DNA of 64,000 bases from Cavia porcellus (Eukaryota > Chordata > Mammalia > Rodentia > Caviidae): NCBI RefSeq assembly GCF_034190915.1, contig NW_026947507.1, positions 30,184,001 to 30,248,000 of the forward strand, read 5' to 3'. This document shows positions 1 through 12,288 of this stretch, in pieces. A program made the translations under genes and the position numbers. The notes under the pieces were generated by a model. That model was given only the letters and a program-made list of their open reading frames with translations. It was not told where the DNA came from and searched no databases. Within the stretch, counting starts at the first letter, position 1. Every line of letters starts with the position of its first letter.

Positions 1-111
1 ATAAATATATTATACTCTTCACCTCCGTTGGTCCCAAAATTCATTCTTCAATTTTAGAGAACACGACCACGCAGACATAGTAGGTTGGGAGTATCATTCC
101 CCTATATCATT
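1..111 (+). mobile_element. R/U5 end of an old class I endogenous retrovirus LTR (partial)
   Basis: An ATAAA hexamer-like start at the window edge and about 110 bp of U5-like sequence end in CA at about 110-111. A TT spacer and a primer-binding-like site follow. This is the arrangement at the LTR/leader junction of gammaretrovirus-like (ERV1) elements. The U3 region lies outside the window and no gag follows. Confidence 0.45.
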
Positions 112-135
112 TGGAGGTTTTCCACCGAGATCAAT
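112..135 (+). other. Candidate retroviral primer-binding site and leader start
   Basis: 'tttggaggttttccaccgag' resembles a primer-binding site of tRNA-Thr type (HERV-T-like), with an apparent small insertion. It directly follows the CA end of the LTR-like sequence. This is inferred from motif and position only. Confidence 0.4.
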
Positions 136-173
136 GGATGGAGGTGAGAGTTTGCTTTTGTTTGATAGACTCT

Positions 174-1490
174 GGACTGGGACTCTTTTAGGTAATGCCT
201 CCAATTTTGGGACTCATTTTAATCCTCCAATTTTGCTTTGTCTTTGCAAGTTGTTTATAACTACTTGTGATAATTGCTTGCTATTTGCCCATTGTTTTTA
301 ATTGCTTTGTCTCATATAGTTTTATTAAAACAATGTGAATCTAAGTTAAAGCATGCAAAACTTATAATGTTATGATATTCCTTTAATGGTAATATTATTA
401 TTATTTTGTTCTTGTAAAAGTTAAATTTAAATTGGTTGCTAAAGTTGCTAAAGTTACTAGAAGAGATATTAGAACACCTCTGACTTCTGTAAAATGGTTC
501 TCTTAGATGAAAATCTAGCTCGGACTTAGAAGAAGACATGCATGCCTACAATAAAAAACCAGGATTCCTTCCACCGTTTAAGCAGCACTAGGCTGGTGGC
601 TGACTTAAGACTTGGAGGACAGGTTTCACTGAGACAGACTGGCTCTGATCCTTTTCTATATTCTAGAGGAAATGTCAGGTGTGTTCTGCTTCAGTTTCCT
701 TCTTTGACTGTACCTCTGCTCATTTCCCACCTTACACTGTCCTTATGTGAAGTCAGAAAGAACTCTAGACTACTCAGACCTTTTCCTTCTTAGTTAAGCT
801 CATAGAAAATGTGCATTTGCTAATGCCAAACACAGGGAAGTCATCATAGATAAAGGACACATACCCTGTCTCTGGGTCAGATGTGACATTGATCGGAATT
901 GTGCTCGTCCAGGAGAATACACCTAAGAGCCATGTCTGGCTCAGTGTTCCGGGAAAATCTCCTTTGGAGATTAAATCTGAGACACAGTGAGGAGAACCCG
1001 CTTCCATGTGATAGTGGAAGAAGATATCCCCAGAAGCAGCACACATGCGGCCTAAACACACTGGAGTATGGAGGCTCTCTAATCTCTCATGTTGTGGGCT
1101 TTATTGTAAATTTAGAGAGCAATAGGTAATGATCTTGCTCAGGCTTTTAACCATCCCTTATAGAATTTTGACAAACAGTGGTTATTCTACTATCTGATTA
1201 ATTGCTCTTATAGCTGCTGCTACCCTCAAAAACAGAGGACAAGTTTCCCAACATCTGTTTGGTGAATCCCCATTGAAGCTAGTGGCCAATGGAGTCAGTG
1301 GACTGTTGACCAGACAGACAGCTGGATTCCTTAAAAAAAAAAAAAAGAATTTCTTTCCAGGCTCTTAGAAATGTTCATGTTCAGTTTTTCTAATAAATTT
1401 ATGTATGTATGTATGTATTAATTTAGTCATAGAAAAGGCCCTTTGAATAGACTTATCTTGAAAATGTATTTTTAATTTTAAAATTTAATG
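174..1490. other. No gene recognised
   Basis: AT-rich single-copy-looking DNA with a (GTAT)n tract near 1400-1418 and an oligo-A run near 1333. No retroviral coding sequence follows the leader. The ORFs here are short and overlap on both strands. Confidence 0.5.
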
Positions 1491-1570
1491 GTAGAGGACC
1501 ACTCTGTGGATTGAATCATACAAGGTAGGCAAGATCTCTATCAATGATCTGTATCCTCAGCCCTTAAAAT
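1491..1570 (-). mobile_element. ID-like SINE fragment
   Basis: Diverged antisense ID core ('gtagaggaccactctgtgga' to 'atcctcagccctt'). Confidence 0.45.
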
Positions 1571-1574
1571 TTTT

Positions 1575-1745
1575 GATGAAGCTGGAAGTGGTAGCATATG
1601 TACGCTTGTAATGGCAGTCATTTTGGAGGCTGAGGCAGGAGGATCACAAGTTTGAGCCTAGTCTAGACAATTTAAAGAGATTCTGGCTCAAAACAGAAAA
1701 TGGCTGAGGATATAGCTCATTGGTAGTGGGGCAGGAGATTAGGTC
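1575..1745 (+). mobile_element. B1-ID composite SINE (B4-like)
   Basis: B1 core 'ggaggctgaggcaggaggat' followed by 'ggctgaggatatagctcat' of the ID part. Confidence 0.7.
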
Positions 1746-3599
1746 GTGGCAAATTGTCTGAGGAAGTGGGTATGACTTGCCTATGGCAGAGATCTAGGAA
1801 ATGCACAGAGAAACAGTTCCCAAATCCCTGCACCTGGGACCAATCAGAGAAGGCCATCTCTAATTTTTCTCAAAGAGAACTCAAATAGGTTTTTGATAGC
1901 ATAGCCTAGACCTGACTGACATCAGATTGAGAGTGGGGGATACAAAATTCTTTGTTCAGGACAAGAGGGACCTAGCAGGAATCTCTGCAAAGATTCCCCA
2001 GTGCCCCAGAACCTGGTAACAATAGATACCTCTGGGTTTACTCCCCACGAGTACAAGCATGATTAATAAAGTGATTTTCCAAGTTTATCAATGAATCATT
2101 CCTTTGGGAAATATCTAGCCTTTATTTCTAGTTCTGAACCTTGGGGCATTTCATAATAAATTTAGTTTGTCTTTTAAAATTATATTTAGAAATTACTTTT
2201 CAGTGTTTAGGGTAAAACTTTGTCTTTCCCTAAACCTTCTGTCACGTAGGCATGCCTCGCTTCCTCAAGAAATCTTTGTATGGTGTAACGTGTGTACTGC
2301 CTGCTTTGCCATTTTGAACAGTTTTTGTTTATTCCTGTGCTTTTCCAACCCAACGTCAAAAATCAGAAAGCGAGGCTTTTTCCACTAGGGTGAGCCTCGT
2401 GGACCTGTGGTGCTGGAACATGCATAAGTCAGTGTATGTTACAGCTAGGTAGAGAGGAAACGCTTCCTCCCCTGGAAGCCTGCCATTACACAGGCCATCA
2501 GTGAAAAGTTATTCCTGGCACTCACTGAAGTCCTTAAGGATGACTTTATCCAAGAGGAGCAGCTAGCACTTGCAGGTACAGGAACCAGGCTACTGGGCCC
2601 TGCACTCTGATATGATGAGGGAAAGCCGGAATTTATAATCAGATAGTGGGGTGGAGATCAGTAGTGGAAAACGAAGAGAAAACAGCATCCGGGAAGTTCT
2701 GGCTAAAGCGTCACACAGGAGTCCTGCTGTGGGCAGGCTGGCATTGCCTGGTGGATGATGGAGGAAGCTGAATGGATACTGAGCAAGAGAAATTCGGGTC
2801 CAGCTGACTTGGTAATAATTAATTACACAATGAAGGAGGGAGGGGAAGGAATGCAAAAAGAATTAGGTACCAGCTCCGGTTGGCAAATGTAATCACTACA
2901 TACTGCAAAAATGTACTACAAAAAGCAAAAGCAAAAAACAAAGAACAACAAAAAAAATTGGGCAGCGAAGTGACCAGCGCTGCAGCTGGGTTCGCAGGTG
3001 GCCTTGGTCTGGCCACTTTCTTCCCACATCTTCCTCACATTTCTCAGGAACAAGTGGAGAACGTGCTGGGGGCGGGGGGGGGGGCAGCATCCCAAGATAA
3101 GGGGGACTGGGCCAGAGCGCCTTGTGCTGTGTTCCAGTCCCCTTTGTGCTTCAGCTCAAAGCCTGCAGGGACCCAGGGTGGCTATAAGAGCCAGGGTGGG
3201 TGGCACCCAGCAGTGGAGTGGGGATCCCGTGTGACAGCCCTCCTCAGCGGTCAGCTGCTCTCAGAGAACCCTGGGACTCTGCCATCCCGCACCCATCTGT
3301 AAGGTTTACGCTAGTGTCTGTGGGGCGCCCCGTCCAGATGCGAGTCTCAGCAGCACACAGGGAGTGAGGCTCACAAATGCTGGTCCCCATGTCAGGGCCC
3401 GGTTGAAAAATTGCCAGAGAACTTGAGTGGACTTTGGTAAAGGGGAGAATCCATGCCAACCCCTCTGTGTAGTTTCCAGTGTTTTAAAACAACACTGTAG
3501 AACATTTGTGTTTGTACATGGGCAGGAGTATTTACAAAGGGATATTTTTATTAAAACAAAATACCAAAACCCAAACAGCATCGACTCTCATAGACAAAT
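1746..3599. other. No gene recognised
   Basis: Unique-looking DNA with a G-rich tract at about 3068-3106. Overlapping ORFs at 2590-3302 on both strands lack recognisable domains. Confidence 0.45.
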
Positions 3600-3770
3600 A
3601 CATGCTAGCTACATAGGAGGCTGAGGCAGGAGGATGACATGTTTGAGGCCAGCTTGGGGACATTAATGAGACCTTGTTCCAGAATAACAAATACAGAGGG
3701 CTGGGAATGTAGAGCACCCTTGAGTTTGATCCCCAGAACCAACAAACAAAACCCAAAAGCAAAAATCCAC
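3600..3770 (+). mobile_element. B1-ID composite SINE
   Basis: 'aggctgaggcaggaggatg' and 'gaggccagcttgggg' (B1), then 'gggctgggaatgtagagc' and 'tttgatccccagaacc' (ID), then an A-rich tail. Confidence 0.75.
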
Positions 3771-3894
3771 CCCAAACAGTAAACCTCCCATAAAACTTTT
3801 TGATTCATTGGTGTCAATAATTACATAGTTATCAACTGGGCAATGAATCAAAAGCAATAGAAGTGATTTGATCTCTTATAGAATTTTTTTTTTA

Positions 3895-3970
3895 ACTTTT
3901 TGTGCAGGGGATTGAACCCAGAGTTTGGCTCAGGCTGACAGGTCCTCTACAAAGGAGCTGTGCAGCCCAG
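3895..3970 (-). mobile_element. ID-like SINE fragment
   Basis: Antisense ID: 'ggggattgaacccagag', then a diverged B-box to A-box region. Confidence 0.5.
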
Positions 3971-6653
3971 GGTGTTTCTATTCTCCCCTGAAGATTGCAC
4001 CAACTCTGGTCTTTGTTTCAACAGTTAGCATTCCTATGGTCACCACTTTCAGTGAATCTGTGCACAGAAAGGCGTGGGTGAAAACGTTTGTCCTAGGAGT
4101 AGCTATGAAGTGCTCACTGCGGGGAAAGATGCTTTCCCAGACATAGTCCTTTTCATTGCCCCCTTCTTGAAGTGGACAGATCACACAGAAGGTGAAAGGA
4201 GATGTAAATGTGAACCCTAAGTAAATTCCATTTCATTCTGGAATTCTATGGCTGTCAGATCACGAAAACACACTTCTTTTTTTACTTATTCTCTGAACAA
4301 GAAACGTGTTGTAAAACGCAGATTAGCTCCCAAAGGTACATAGAGATACACAATAGAAAAGCTGGGGAGAGGGTACATCCGGAGGGCTAATACCAGGGGA
4401 AAGTAAGCTAATCCCCTGCGTGCTGGGGAGCCCCTCCGCCCCACACCCCGCCCCGGAGGCATTGTGAACCAGCCTGGAGCAGATTGAGAAACACAGGGCT
4501 TGTTTGTGCCCAAAGGTTTTGTGCTATTCAGATGAGGCCCACTTATTTTGAAAAACTTGGATAATTTATTTGACAGTTTTAGATAGGGCTGTCACTTCAG
4601 GGGTGAAAGGGGAGGAGAAAGAAGAAAGCAAGGTTAAATCTAGGCTCTGGGGTTAGCCTGGCCGAGAAACCTGAAAGGAACAGGGCCCAGGACAGAGGGA
4701 CTCGCGGACACCTCATTCACAGGACAAGTCACAGGGCAGCCTGAAGCACGCAGCAGCCTTCCAGCAAGAGTGTGCGTCTTTGTGTAGGACACAGAAAAAT
4801 GATAAATTCTGAGTTTTGGGCAACACATGTAAACACGGCCATGTATATACAAGACGTCTTAAGATTAGAACAGTCAGAGAAAGAAAGAAAAAAAAGAGAA
4901 CAATTTCACTGAATATCTCACATCTTTATGGGATAGTAAGTAATTTCTACGTGGGTGCCAGATGTTTAAATAAAAATTAAGACCTCTTTATTTTCCTCTA
5001 TTTTTATCCTGCAATTAATATGAAACTTTTTAAAAGTGAAGCAAAAATTATAGACTTTGCTAAGAGTGAATTATTTCTGCTTCTAATTGTTTGAGAAGGA
5101 AAAAAAAAAAGCTAGAGTGTGTTTGGACAGAAGAGAATGGTTAGAGAGGCTAAAGAAACTGGAAACGCTGACCGTATGACATACGTTGACTGGGGGTGGG
5201 GTGGGCCTGAGGTGCTAGTTACAGGTGGTTACTCCAGTAGGACCAGAGCAGTTTTTGTTTGCATTTCGACTTTTCAGGCTTTGTCTTGAGTTCCAGGTGG
5301 TGGAGTCTGTCCTTCTCCAGAACCCTGTGAGCAAGCTGAGTGACCTCAGCAACACTCACGGTCACGGGTGACATTTTAAGCAGGAGGGGACACACAGAGA
5401 ACCTTTACAGGGCTCAGGACTATTGTTTTCTGACTGATATTGTATTTTATCCCTTGCCATTCTTGTGTAAATGCTGTGAAAGGTGCTTTGGTCCAGTCAA
5501 CCCGGCCGTGAGCCACGGCTTGCTTGAGTAAGGAAGGCCCTACTGATAACTCCCAGGGCAGAGACATGGGCCTTGTTGCTGCTTTGAAGCCTCCCTCTGT
5601 TGAGCTTGTGAAAAACAAAGACCAAAAATAATGGTAGGGAACCAAATGCAACCAGTCCGTGGCCACTCACTATTTCTAAATGTTCCATCCACAGCTTGAG
5701 ACCCAACTCCAAAAGCCCAGTCCTGGACCCCATGTAATGAACACATCTTTTTTCAAGGAGGGGCTACCTGGGTTTCCAGGTAATTATTTATTGATTTTTC
5801 AAGCTCTTCTTAATCCCTTGAGGATCATTTTTATTTTTTTCTTTGACTTTGAGGCATCCTTGTTTTTAAGGTGAATAATGGGAGGGGCCCCCGTGACAAA
5901 AATACTGCTGTGAAAGCAGAAAAACTACCGAAAGTAAACAGGACTGTGGCCGTTCCGTGGGGTGAGCACAGCGTCAATAAAACCACATTCCCTTTGCGGC
6001 TGGGAGGCTTGTAGACCAGTTAACAAGCGCACTGCTCCCTGCTCTTCCTGTCATGAAGGCACAGTCCTGTCCCAGAGACAAGAGGCGCCTGAGCCCTTTA
6101 AGCAGCATCCTCTGCTCCAAATAAGGCACAGCTTTATGTCAGCTGTCCTCGGACTGGGTTTTTTTGCCAATTGAGCACATTAATATGGTTGAGATTAGCG
6201 TTGGTGTTCAGGGTTGTGGGCAGCGTGGTTTATGTCCACCCTGCTTTCCAGCTGCCTTCAGATTTCCGGATCCTAGAAGAAATGTTCCTTAATAAAACAA
6301 AACAAAACAAAGAAAAAAAAACCACAAAACACAAATAAGCTTTTCCCCTCCAGCTCATGGGAAAATGTGTTTAAATTCCTTGCATTTAAGGGGACCAGGA
6401 GATGGGGAGGGTGAAGAAGTAAAATGAATTGAGATGTGCTCTGCACAAGAGCCAATGCCACATGACCAGCACATTTCGAGTGCGCACTAAGACAAACAAA
6501 TGATGCATAAATTCCCTGCATCCCAGCCATCTTCATGGCTTGCTCTGTGCATTTAATAAGGATAAAAATGGCTAAAGGCCCACAGGAAGAACTTTTGCTT
6601 AATAGAAGAATAAAGAAGCAGTTCCAAAAAAGACCAATAATAAACTAGTGTAT
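3971..6653. other. No gene recognised
   Basis: Unique-looking DNA. Short ORFs occur on both strands without family resemblance or splice context. A poly-A/AAAAC tract lies near 6295-6325. Confidence 0.45.
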
Positions 6654-6812
6654 TGGCCAGGCGTGGTGGCTCACGCCTGTAATCCCAGCACTCGGGAGGC
6701 TGAGGCAGGAGAATCATTATGAGTTCAAGACCAGCCTGAGATACAAAGTGAGCTCAAGGCCAGCCTGAACTGCAGAGTGAGACCCTGTCACACAAAAAAA
6801 TAAAATAAAAAA
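6654..6812 (+). mobile_element. B1 SINE, near full length
   Basis: Starts 'ggccaggcgtggtggctcac'. It has both internal 'ccagcctg' copies of the B1 duplication and an A-rich tail. Confidence 0.9.
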
Positions 6813-7342
6813 TTTGGAGTATCGCAATGCATTAAGAACTTCATGGCTCTGGTGTTTGTTATCCAAGAATAATAAAGGATTTAAATAAATAACAAAACTG
6901 CTGAGACTAACTTTCAACTGCAAGGTAGAAGAAAGCTCCTGAGGTGTCTTCTGAGCCGGGCCTGGGCAGTAGCCACCACTTGCTGACTTGTCTTCCCGGC
7001 CTGGTGCTGTGCCTTGTGTATATTACAGCTCTGAAGATCCACCACAGAAGTTGCAGTTACTGTGAGCTGACCTGTCCACCTTCTCCAAGAGGAGACAAAA
7101 GTAGGCTGGAACATGCTGAACAACCTGTCCATGCCCAAAAGACAGCAGCTGAGCCGGGACTGATGCAAGACCTATAGTGTGAGCTGCCCTGCCCACTGCC
7201 TTTGATGATCATCCTTGTACTAATTATGAGGTGAAGAAAGATTGTACAGAGCTTCACATTTGGCCACGTCAGATTTGATCTTTGACTTTAGCCAGATTGG
7301 AAGCCTTATGAATGACAAAGGAACATGAATTTTCTTTTCTTT

Positions 7343-7493
7343 TTTTTTGTCTTTTTGAGACAGGGTCTCACTATGCAATTCAGGCTGGCCTTGAGTTCAC
7401 TTTGTAGCCCAGACTGGTCTTGAACTCGAAACGATCCTCCTACCTCAGCCTCCCAAGTGCTGGGATTACAGGCATGAGCCACCACGCCCAGCT
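7343..7493 (-). mobile_element. B1 SINE, near full length
   Basis: Poly-T, then 'gagacagggtctcactatgc', ending 'gagccaccacgcccagc'. Confidence 0.9.
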
Positions 7494-7501
7494 AAGACAA
7501 G

Positions 7502-7562
7502 TTTTCATTAGTCCAAGCTGGCCTCAAACTTTCCATGATCCCCCTGCCTCAGCCTCCTGAGT
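7502..7562 (-). mobile_element. B1 SINE, 3' part, split by an LTR
   Basis: 'gcctcagcctcctgagt' ends exactly at the LTR insertion. The remaining B1 continues at 7937. Confidence 0.7.
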
Positions 7563-7936
7563 TGTATGGCTTGTGTCTAGGTGTCCACCCACAAAGCCTA
7601 ATGCGGCGATAAGTGGGGGCTTTTGGAGGTGACTGGGTCTAGGTTGTTTGATGCTGCGATTAAGGGTGTGATGCTGGGATTGATTCATGGTGTGATGCTA
7701 ATATTAAGGGCACCCCAACCTGGGTGTGACCCATGGTGATTGGATGGAATATAAGGGACAGAAAGAGGGCCCACCATGGACTGTTTCTCCTCTGTGATGC
7801 CCCTCTGCCAAGCCACTGTGCATTGGAGCAGCCAACTGTGAACTGAAACCTCTACAAACTGTGAGCTAAATAAGTTTTTCCTCCTTTGGGTGTGGGGTAT
7901 TTTGTCTCAGCAAGGAGAAGAAAGGTGACAAAGACA
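7563..7936 (+). mobile_element. Solo LTR, MaLR (MST/ORR-like)
   Basis: 374 bp beginning TGTATGG and ending AGACA, flanked by perfect 5-bp duplications TGAGT (7558-7562 and 7937-7941), as expected of ERVL-MaLR LTRs. The 3' part ('actgaaacctctacaaactg', 'tttttcctcctttgggtg', 'tattttgtctcagca') matches the MaLR LTR 3' end. It splits an older B1. Confidence 0.8.
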
Positions 7937-7978
7937 TGAGTGCTGGGATTGCAGACATGCGTCACCACGCCTGGCCAT
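7937..7978 (-). mobile_element. B1 SINE, 5' part, other side of the LTR
   Basis: 'gtgctgggattgcagacatg' and 'caccacgcctggcca' continue the B1 at 7502-7562. Confidence 0.7.
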
Positions 7979-8225
7979 GGTTTGGTTCTCTTACATTTGG
8001 ATTTTGGAATTATGGTAAAGAGCAAGAGCACAAATCTACTCTCTAAAGTATAATACTACAGAGGCAGTTTTAAGAGTGGTAACATATTGGAAAGGGATGT
8101 TTTCCCAGAAGGCAAGAATACCCTCTGAGGCCTCCTGTGCAAACTCATATTTGAGGAAGAGAGCCACCTTTATTTAAAAAAATTTGTTATTTATAGTTAC
8201 TCACTTAGCATTTACTTATTTATGT

Positions 8226-8358
8226 TTTGGTTTTCTGAGACAAGATCTCACTATGTAGTTCAGGCTGGCCTTGAACCCACTGGCCTCTGACTGTGGCATC
8301 CCCCTGACTAGCCTCCTGAGTGCGGGGATGAAGGGTGTGTGCTCCTACACCCACCTAA
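8226..8358 (-). mobile_element. B1 SINE, diverged
   Basis: 'gagacaagatctcactatgt' and 'tagttcaggctggccttgaa', with a degraded 5' end. Confidence 0.75.
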
Positions 8359-8947
8359 TGGCCACTTTAATATAAGGAGTATTTTCCATTTTTAGATCAT
8401 GGTCTCATGGTCCGTAGAATGTCTTTCTGTGGTCAGAAATTATCTTAGATAGAAGCAAGATCTTGTTTTATTTTTCTGTTTAAGGACAGTTTCAAGTTTT
8501 ATAGACAACGATCAGTGGGTTTTAAGCATACCCCAAGCTGGTTCTCCTGAAAAGCAGCGTTTTGGTTCCTTCTGTGGGTACATCACTGATAAAACTGCTT
8601 CCCCCAGACTCAGCTCTGACATGTTGGTTTAATCTTCTACTGAAGAAACAGTGGAGAAAAACAGAGCTCGTTTAGCCCAGTATTTTATGGAGATCTCCTG
8701 GTCCAGGTAAATAGGGGACTCGACAGTGACTTGTGTTGCTGAATGTGGGCTACACGTGCGAGAATCACTGTCACTCAGGGCATAGAAAGGTGATGTGTGA
8801 TACGGAGGCATCTACCGTGGGACAGAATGAAGTGACTGCCAGCTGTTGGTGCACCCTGGTGGGTTACAGCTGTTTCTGTGTTACCCACAGACTTGACTTC
8901 CTAGAGGATGTCAGTATGTGCTCATTTAAGTGATCAACTGAAGGTCA
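8359..8947. other. No gene recognised
   Basis: Unique-looking DNA with no supported feature. Confidence 0.4.
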
Positions 8948-9090
8948 TTGGGCATGATGGTGCATGCCGGCCAATCCTGCACTCAGGAGGCTGAGCCAGG
9001 AGAATCATCATGAGCTTGAGACCAGCCTCGGCTACCTAAGGAACTCAAGGCCAGCCTGAACTATGCAGACTGTCTTAAAATTAAAAAAAG
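8948..9090 (+). mobile_element. B1 SINE, diverged
   Basis: 'ggcatgatggtgcatgccgg', 'aggaggctgagccaggagaa', and two 'ccagcct' copies. Confidence 0.75.
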
Positions 9091-9737
9091 TTATTGGAAA
9101 ATTAAAATAAAAAATTTGTTTTTCAAATAATATTTCAACTTGAATAAAAATTTAAATAAGATTTTTAAAAGTGATAAGCCTGGAAATACTGTGGTGATTG
9201 ATTTTTAGATGAAGTTATATCTCTCTGTGAATAGGCATAATATCTATTACTTTATTAATATATTTTAGAAATTTATAAATGTATTTTATTAATAAAATTA
9301 CTGAATGGCCAGATAAAATATAAAGAATAATGTTTTGGTGTTTTTCTTCTCCCCAAGTGCATTCTGGATAAGTAATCCAATTCTTTCCTCTTCTTTGATG
9401 TGTGATACAGTGCACATCACATATGTGATGCTTTCCTGTCTTTCACGTCTTAAAATTTTTTTAAAAAGTTTTTTATTTTTGATAAGTGTGCTTTAGCAAA
9501 TAGCCAGAAATGGCAGGTAAAATTGTTAAGCTTGCTGTTATCAGGAGAGATTAATTGATCAATATTTGCAGCTGAGTTGCTCTGTATCTCAAAGTTATCA
9601 CCAGAAATGTCTTTGGAATTACAAGGTCTTTGCCATTTATGATATTAATATCTACATTTTAGTAGTTTTCCTTTATAGTACGGAAAACTGGTTTTCAACT
9701 TCACGCTATTCCTATGAATGATTTAAAAGCTGACAGG

Positions 9738-9905
9738 TGCTGGGCAGGGTAGTGCATGTCTGTAATCCCAGCTACTTGGGAGGCTGAGGCAGGAGGATCG
9801 TGAGATTGAGGCTAGCATTGTGCAAAACACAAAATAAAAAGTATGGGGATGTGGCTCAGCACTGCCTGGGTTCCCCAGTACTACACCCCTCCCTGCCACA
9901 CACAG
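9738..9905 (+). mobile_element. B1-ID composite SINE
   Basis: 'tgtctgtaatcccagctact' (B1) followed by 'ggggatgtggctcagcactg' and 'ttccccagta' (ID). Confidence 0.7.
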
Positions 9906-11129
9906 AGGACAAGTAAATGCAAGCTGAGATAAGGCCTAAGTGCAGCTGGTTCTATGTGTTCTAACTGAACTGTATCACTCTCATTAACTCTGTGATATTT
10001 GATTTCAGGATTGTGATTGGTGATTTTAGTTGTTGGGTTATCATTTATCACACATGATTTTGAAACTGCTTTTTGTTTGTGAGTCTGCATAAATCTCTTT
10101 TATGCTTTTTTTCGTGCACACTAATGATGGGAGCAGTGATGTCACTGGGGACCTGGGCAGGGTGGTGTCTTGAGCTCCCCACTGCAGCCTCCCTTCCTTC
10201 CCTCCCTTCCCCCCACTCCCAGAGGCTGCTTTCTAGTTTCCTAGCATCTCTCGTTATTCATTTGCTTACTTATATTTTAGGTTTCTCATACCTGTAAAAC
10301 GAACTTTCTAGATTAGAAAAATAATACAGCAGTCTTCACGATGTAGGATAAAGAGAATCTAATAAGTCATCAAAGCCTAGAAATTAAAAAGAACCCATAG
10401 AGATTAAAATTACAACAGGCTTGTTTTTGGCTCTGTGATGGTAGCATAATCTAGTAAAATCTGTCATGCATTTCCTGACCCTGATGGCCATAAAGCCTTT
10501 CATTTTATGCTGAAGTTGAACAGAAAGTGTTCTTGGTCCAGATAAACCCAGCTCCCAGTGGTCCACACTGACTGTGCTTAGCATTACGCTTTCAAAGAGG
10601 AAAAACATCACTCTGCAGTGGGCCTCAGAAGCACTGAATCCATTTGCTAGTCAGTTTACCTCTGGTCTCTGCAGACACTTTATAAAGTCTCCATTAAGTC
10701 ACTGAGGAGGCCGAGGAAATGGATTCTTTCTAGCTAAATTCCCAGACCCTTGGCCACTTGTTGAGGAGACACTGGAACAATGATAGGGGGCTTATCTAAG
10801 TACTCTCCCTGCCAGCATCATTAACCAACAAAGAGCAGTAAATAAACACTGATAAGACTTCAGAGGGCTCGGGAGGCTCAGCTTTGGGAAGTGTGGGGCT
10901 CCTTCCCGGGTTCAGCGTAGGGGAAGAAACCGCCTCCTTGCTCCCGGAGCATGGACCAGTGCACCTGGTTTAAGGTTCGGGTTAATGGTTGCTTGGTTGC
11001 TTCAGATCGCCTCCCTTCTGGGTCAGGAGACGCAATCATGAGGCGTGGCTCCTCATGGACTCGTTTCACTGTGGCCAGGATCCTGAGAGTGAGTCACAGG
11101 ACCAGCAGATAAGCCTTCATTCTAGTGCT
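9906..11129. other. No gene recognised
   Basis: Unique-looking DNA with a pyrimidine run near 10185-10215. Confidence 0.4.
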
Positions 11130-11213
11130 ACACAAGGCTGGAAGTGTAGCTCAGTGATGTGGTGCCTGTCTGGCAAATGCAAGGCTTTGAGTTTGATTCC
11201 CGACCCCCCAAAA
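11130..11213 (+). mobile_element. ID-like SINE
   Basis: 'ggctggaagtgtagctcagt', 'tgagtttgattcccgacccc'. Confidence 0.65.
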
Positions 11214-11317
11214 GGCTAACATCAAAGGCAGCCTGAGAATGGCTGCCATTTCCCACCTAGGCCTCTCTTTGTCTTCATAATTTTTCAGAGGATGAGGAGG
11301 TCTGGGAATATTAAAAA

Positions 11318-11620
11318 TGGACACCCTATTGTGTGGGGGCACTGGTTTGTATTCCCAGCGCTCTTGGGGGGCTGAGACAGGAGCCCTTGGGCAGCTGAGG
11401 CAGGAGGATTTGGGGAAGTTTGAGGCCAGTTTGGGTAACATAGTGAGTTCAAGGCCGTCTTGAGCAGCATGGTGAGACCCTGCTTCAAAAATGAACAAAC
11501 AATAAAAATGAAATAAAAGCAAACAAACAAACAGAAGGGCCAGGAATGTAGCTCAAAGTGAAGGTCCTGGATATAATTCCCAGTACTAAACAATAACAAC
11601 AACAGCAACAACAATGAGAA
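11318..11620 (+). mobile_element. B1-ID composite SINE with internal duplication
   Basis: A long B1-like block with two 'ctgag-caggag' segments and 'gagttcaaggccgtcttgag', then an A-rich linker, then 'gccaggaatgtagctcaaag' and 'ttcccagtacta' (ID). Confidence 0.65.
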
Positions 11621-12148
11621 ATGAAAGTTAAAAACCTGCTGCATGAATTAGTTTTACTTTTATCAAGCGGGTGTCATTTTATGCCCTCCAAAAAAGAACA
11701 AGAAAAGTATTTTGAATGCATTTGTGATTCATGCCAAAAGCACTATTAGCTGGTAGGGCAGAAGTCAGGGATTCATGAAGACAACCTCCCAAGTGGGGAT
11801 TCAACTGGGACCACCACCAGGGTCTCATGGGACCACCAGGGACTCATGAAAAATACAGGGTGTCAAAAGATGTGGAGAATGGGCTCCCCAACACGCAGCA
11901 GCTGGATGGTGGGGAAAAGCAGTCCAGGCTCAGGCAAAACAAGGCCAGGGACCTCAGGAAGCTTGCCGGGCAGAGGCTGGGAATGGAGATGCATGCACTC
12001 TGAGGGGCCAGGGGGGACTCCAGAGCCACCAAACGGAGGGAGGGGTTTTAAGAATATCAGCATTCCAGGGAGAGACGTTGGAGGGCTTAAGGTGTGCGGG
12101 GATGAGAGGACACAGTGAAATGACTGGGAGTTGGGTGAGTGGAGGCAG
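11621..12148. other. No gene recognised
   Basis: Contains a small local duplication of 'gggaccacca-cagg' near 11808-11845. Overlapping ORFs on both strands are unconvincing. Confidence 0.4.
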
Positions 12149-12149
12149 G

Positions 12150-12288
12150 GTTTTTTTTGGATGACTGTCTTACCATGTATTCTAGCTGGCCTTATACTCA
12201 TTATGCAGCTCAGGCCTCAAATTAACAATGATCCTCCTGCCTCAGCCTCCCAGAGGGATTACTGTGTCAGCCACCATGCTTGGCTCTG
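12150..12288 (-). mobile_element. B1 SINE
   Basis: Poly-T, 'gatcctcctgcctcagcctc', 'gccaccatgcttggct'. Confidence 0.75.

Noticed and set aside
2880..3302. 140-codon plus-strand ORF
   Set aside because: It contains an A-rich run and a poly-G tract translated as low-complexity residues, overlaps ORFs on the other strand, and shows no domain.
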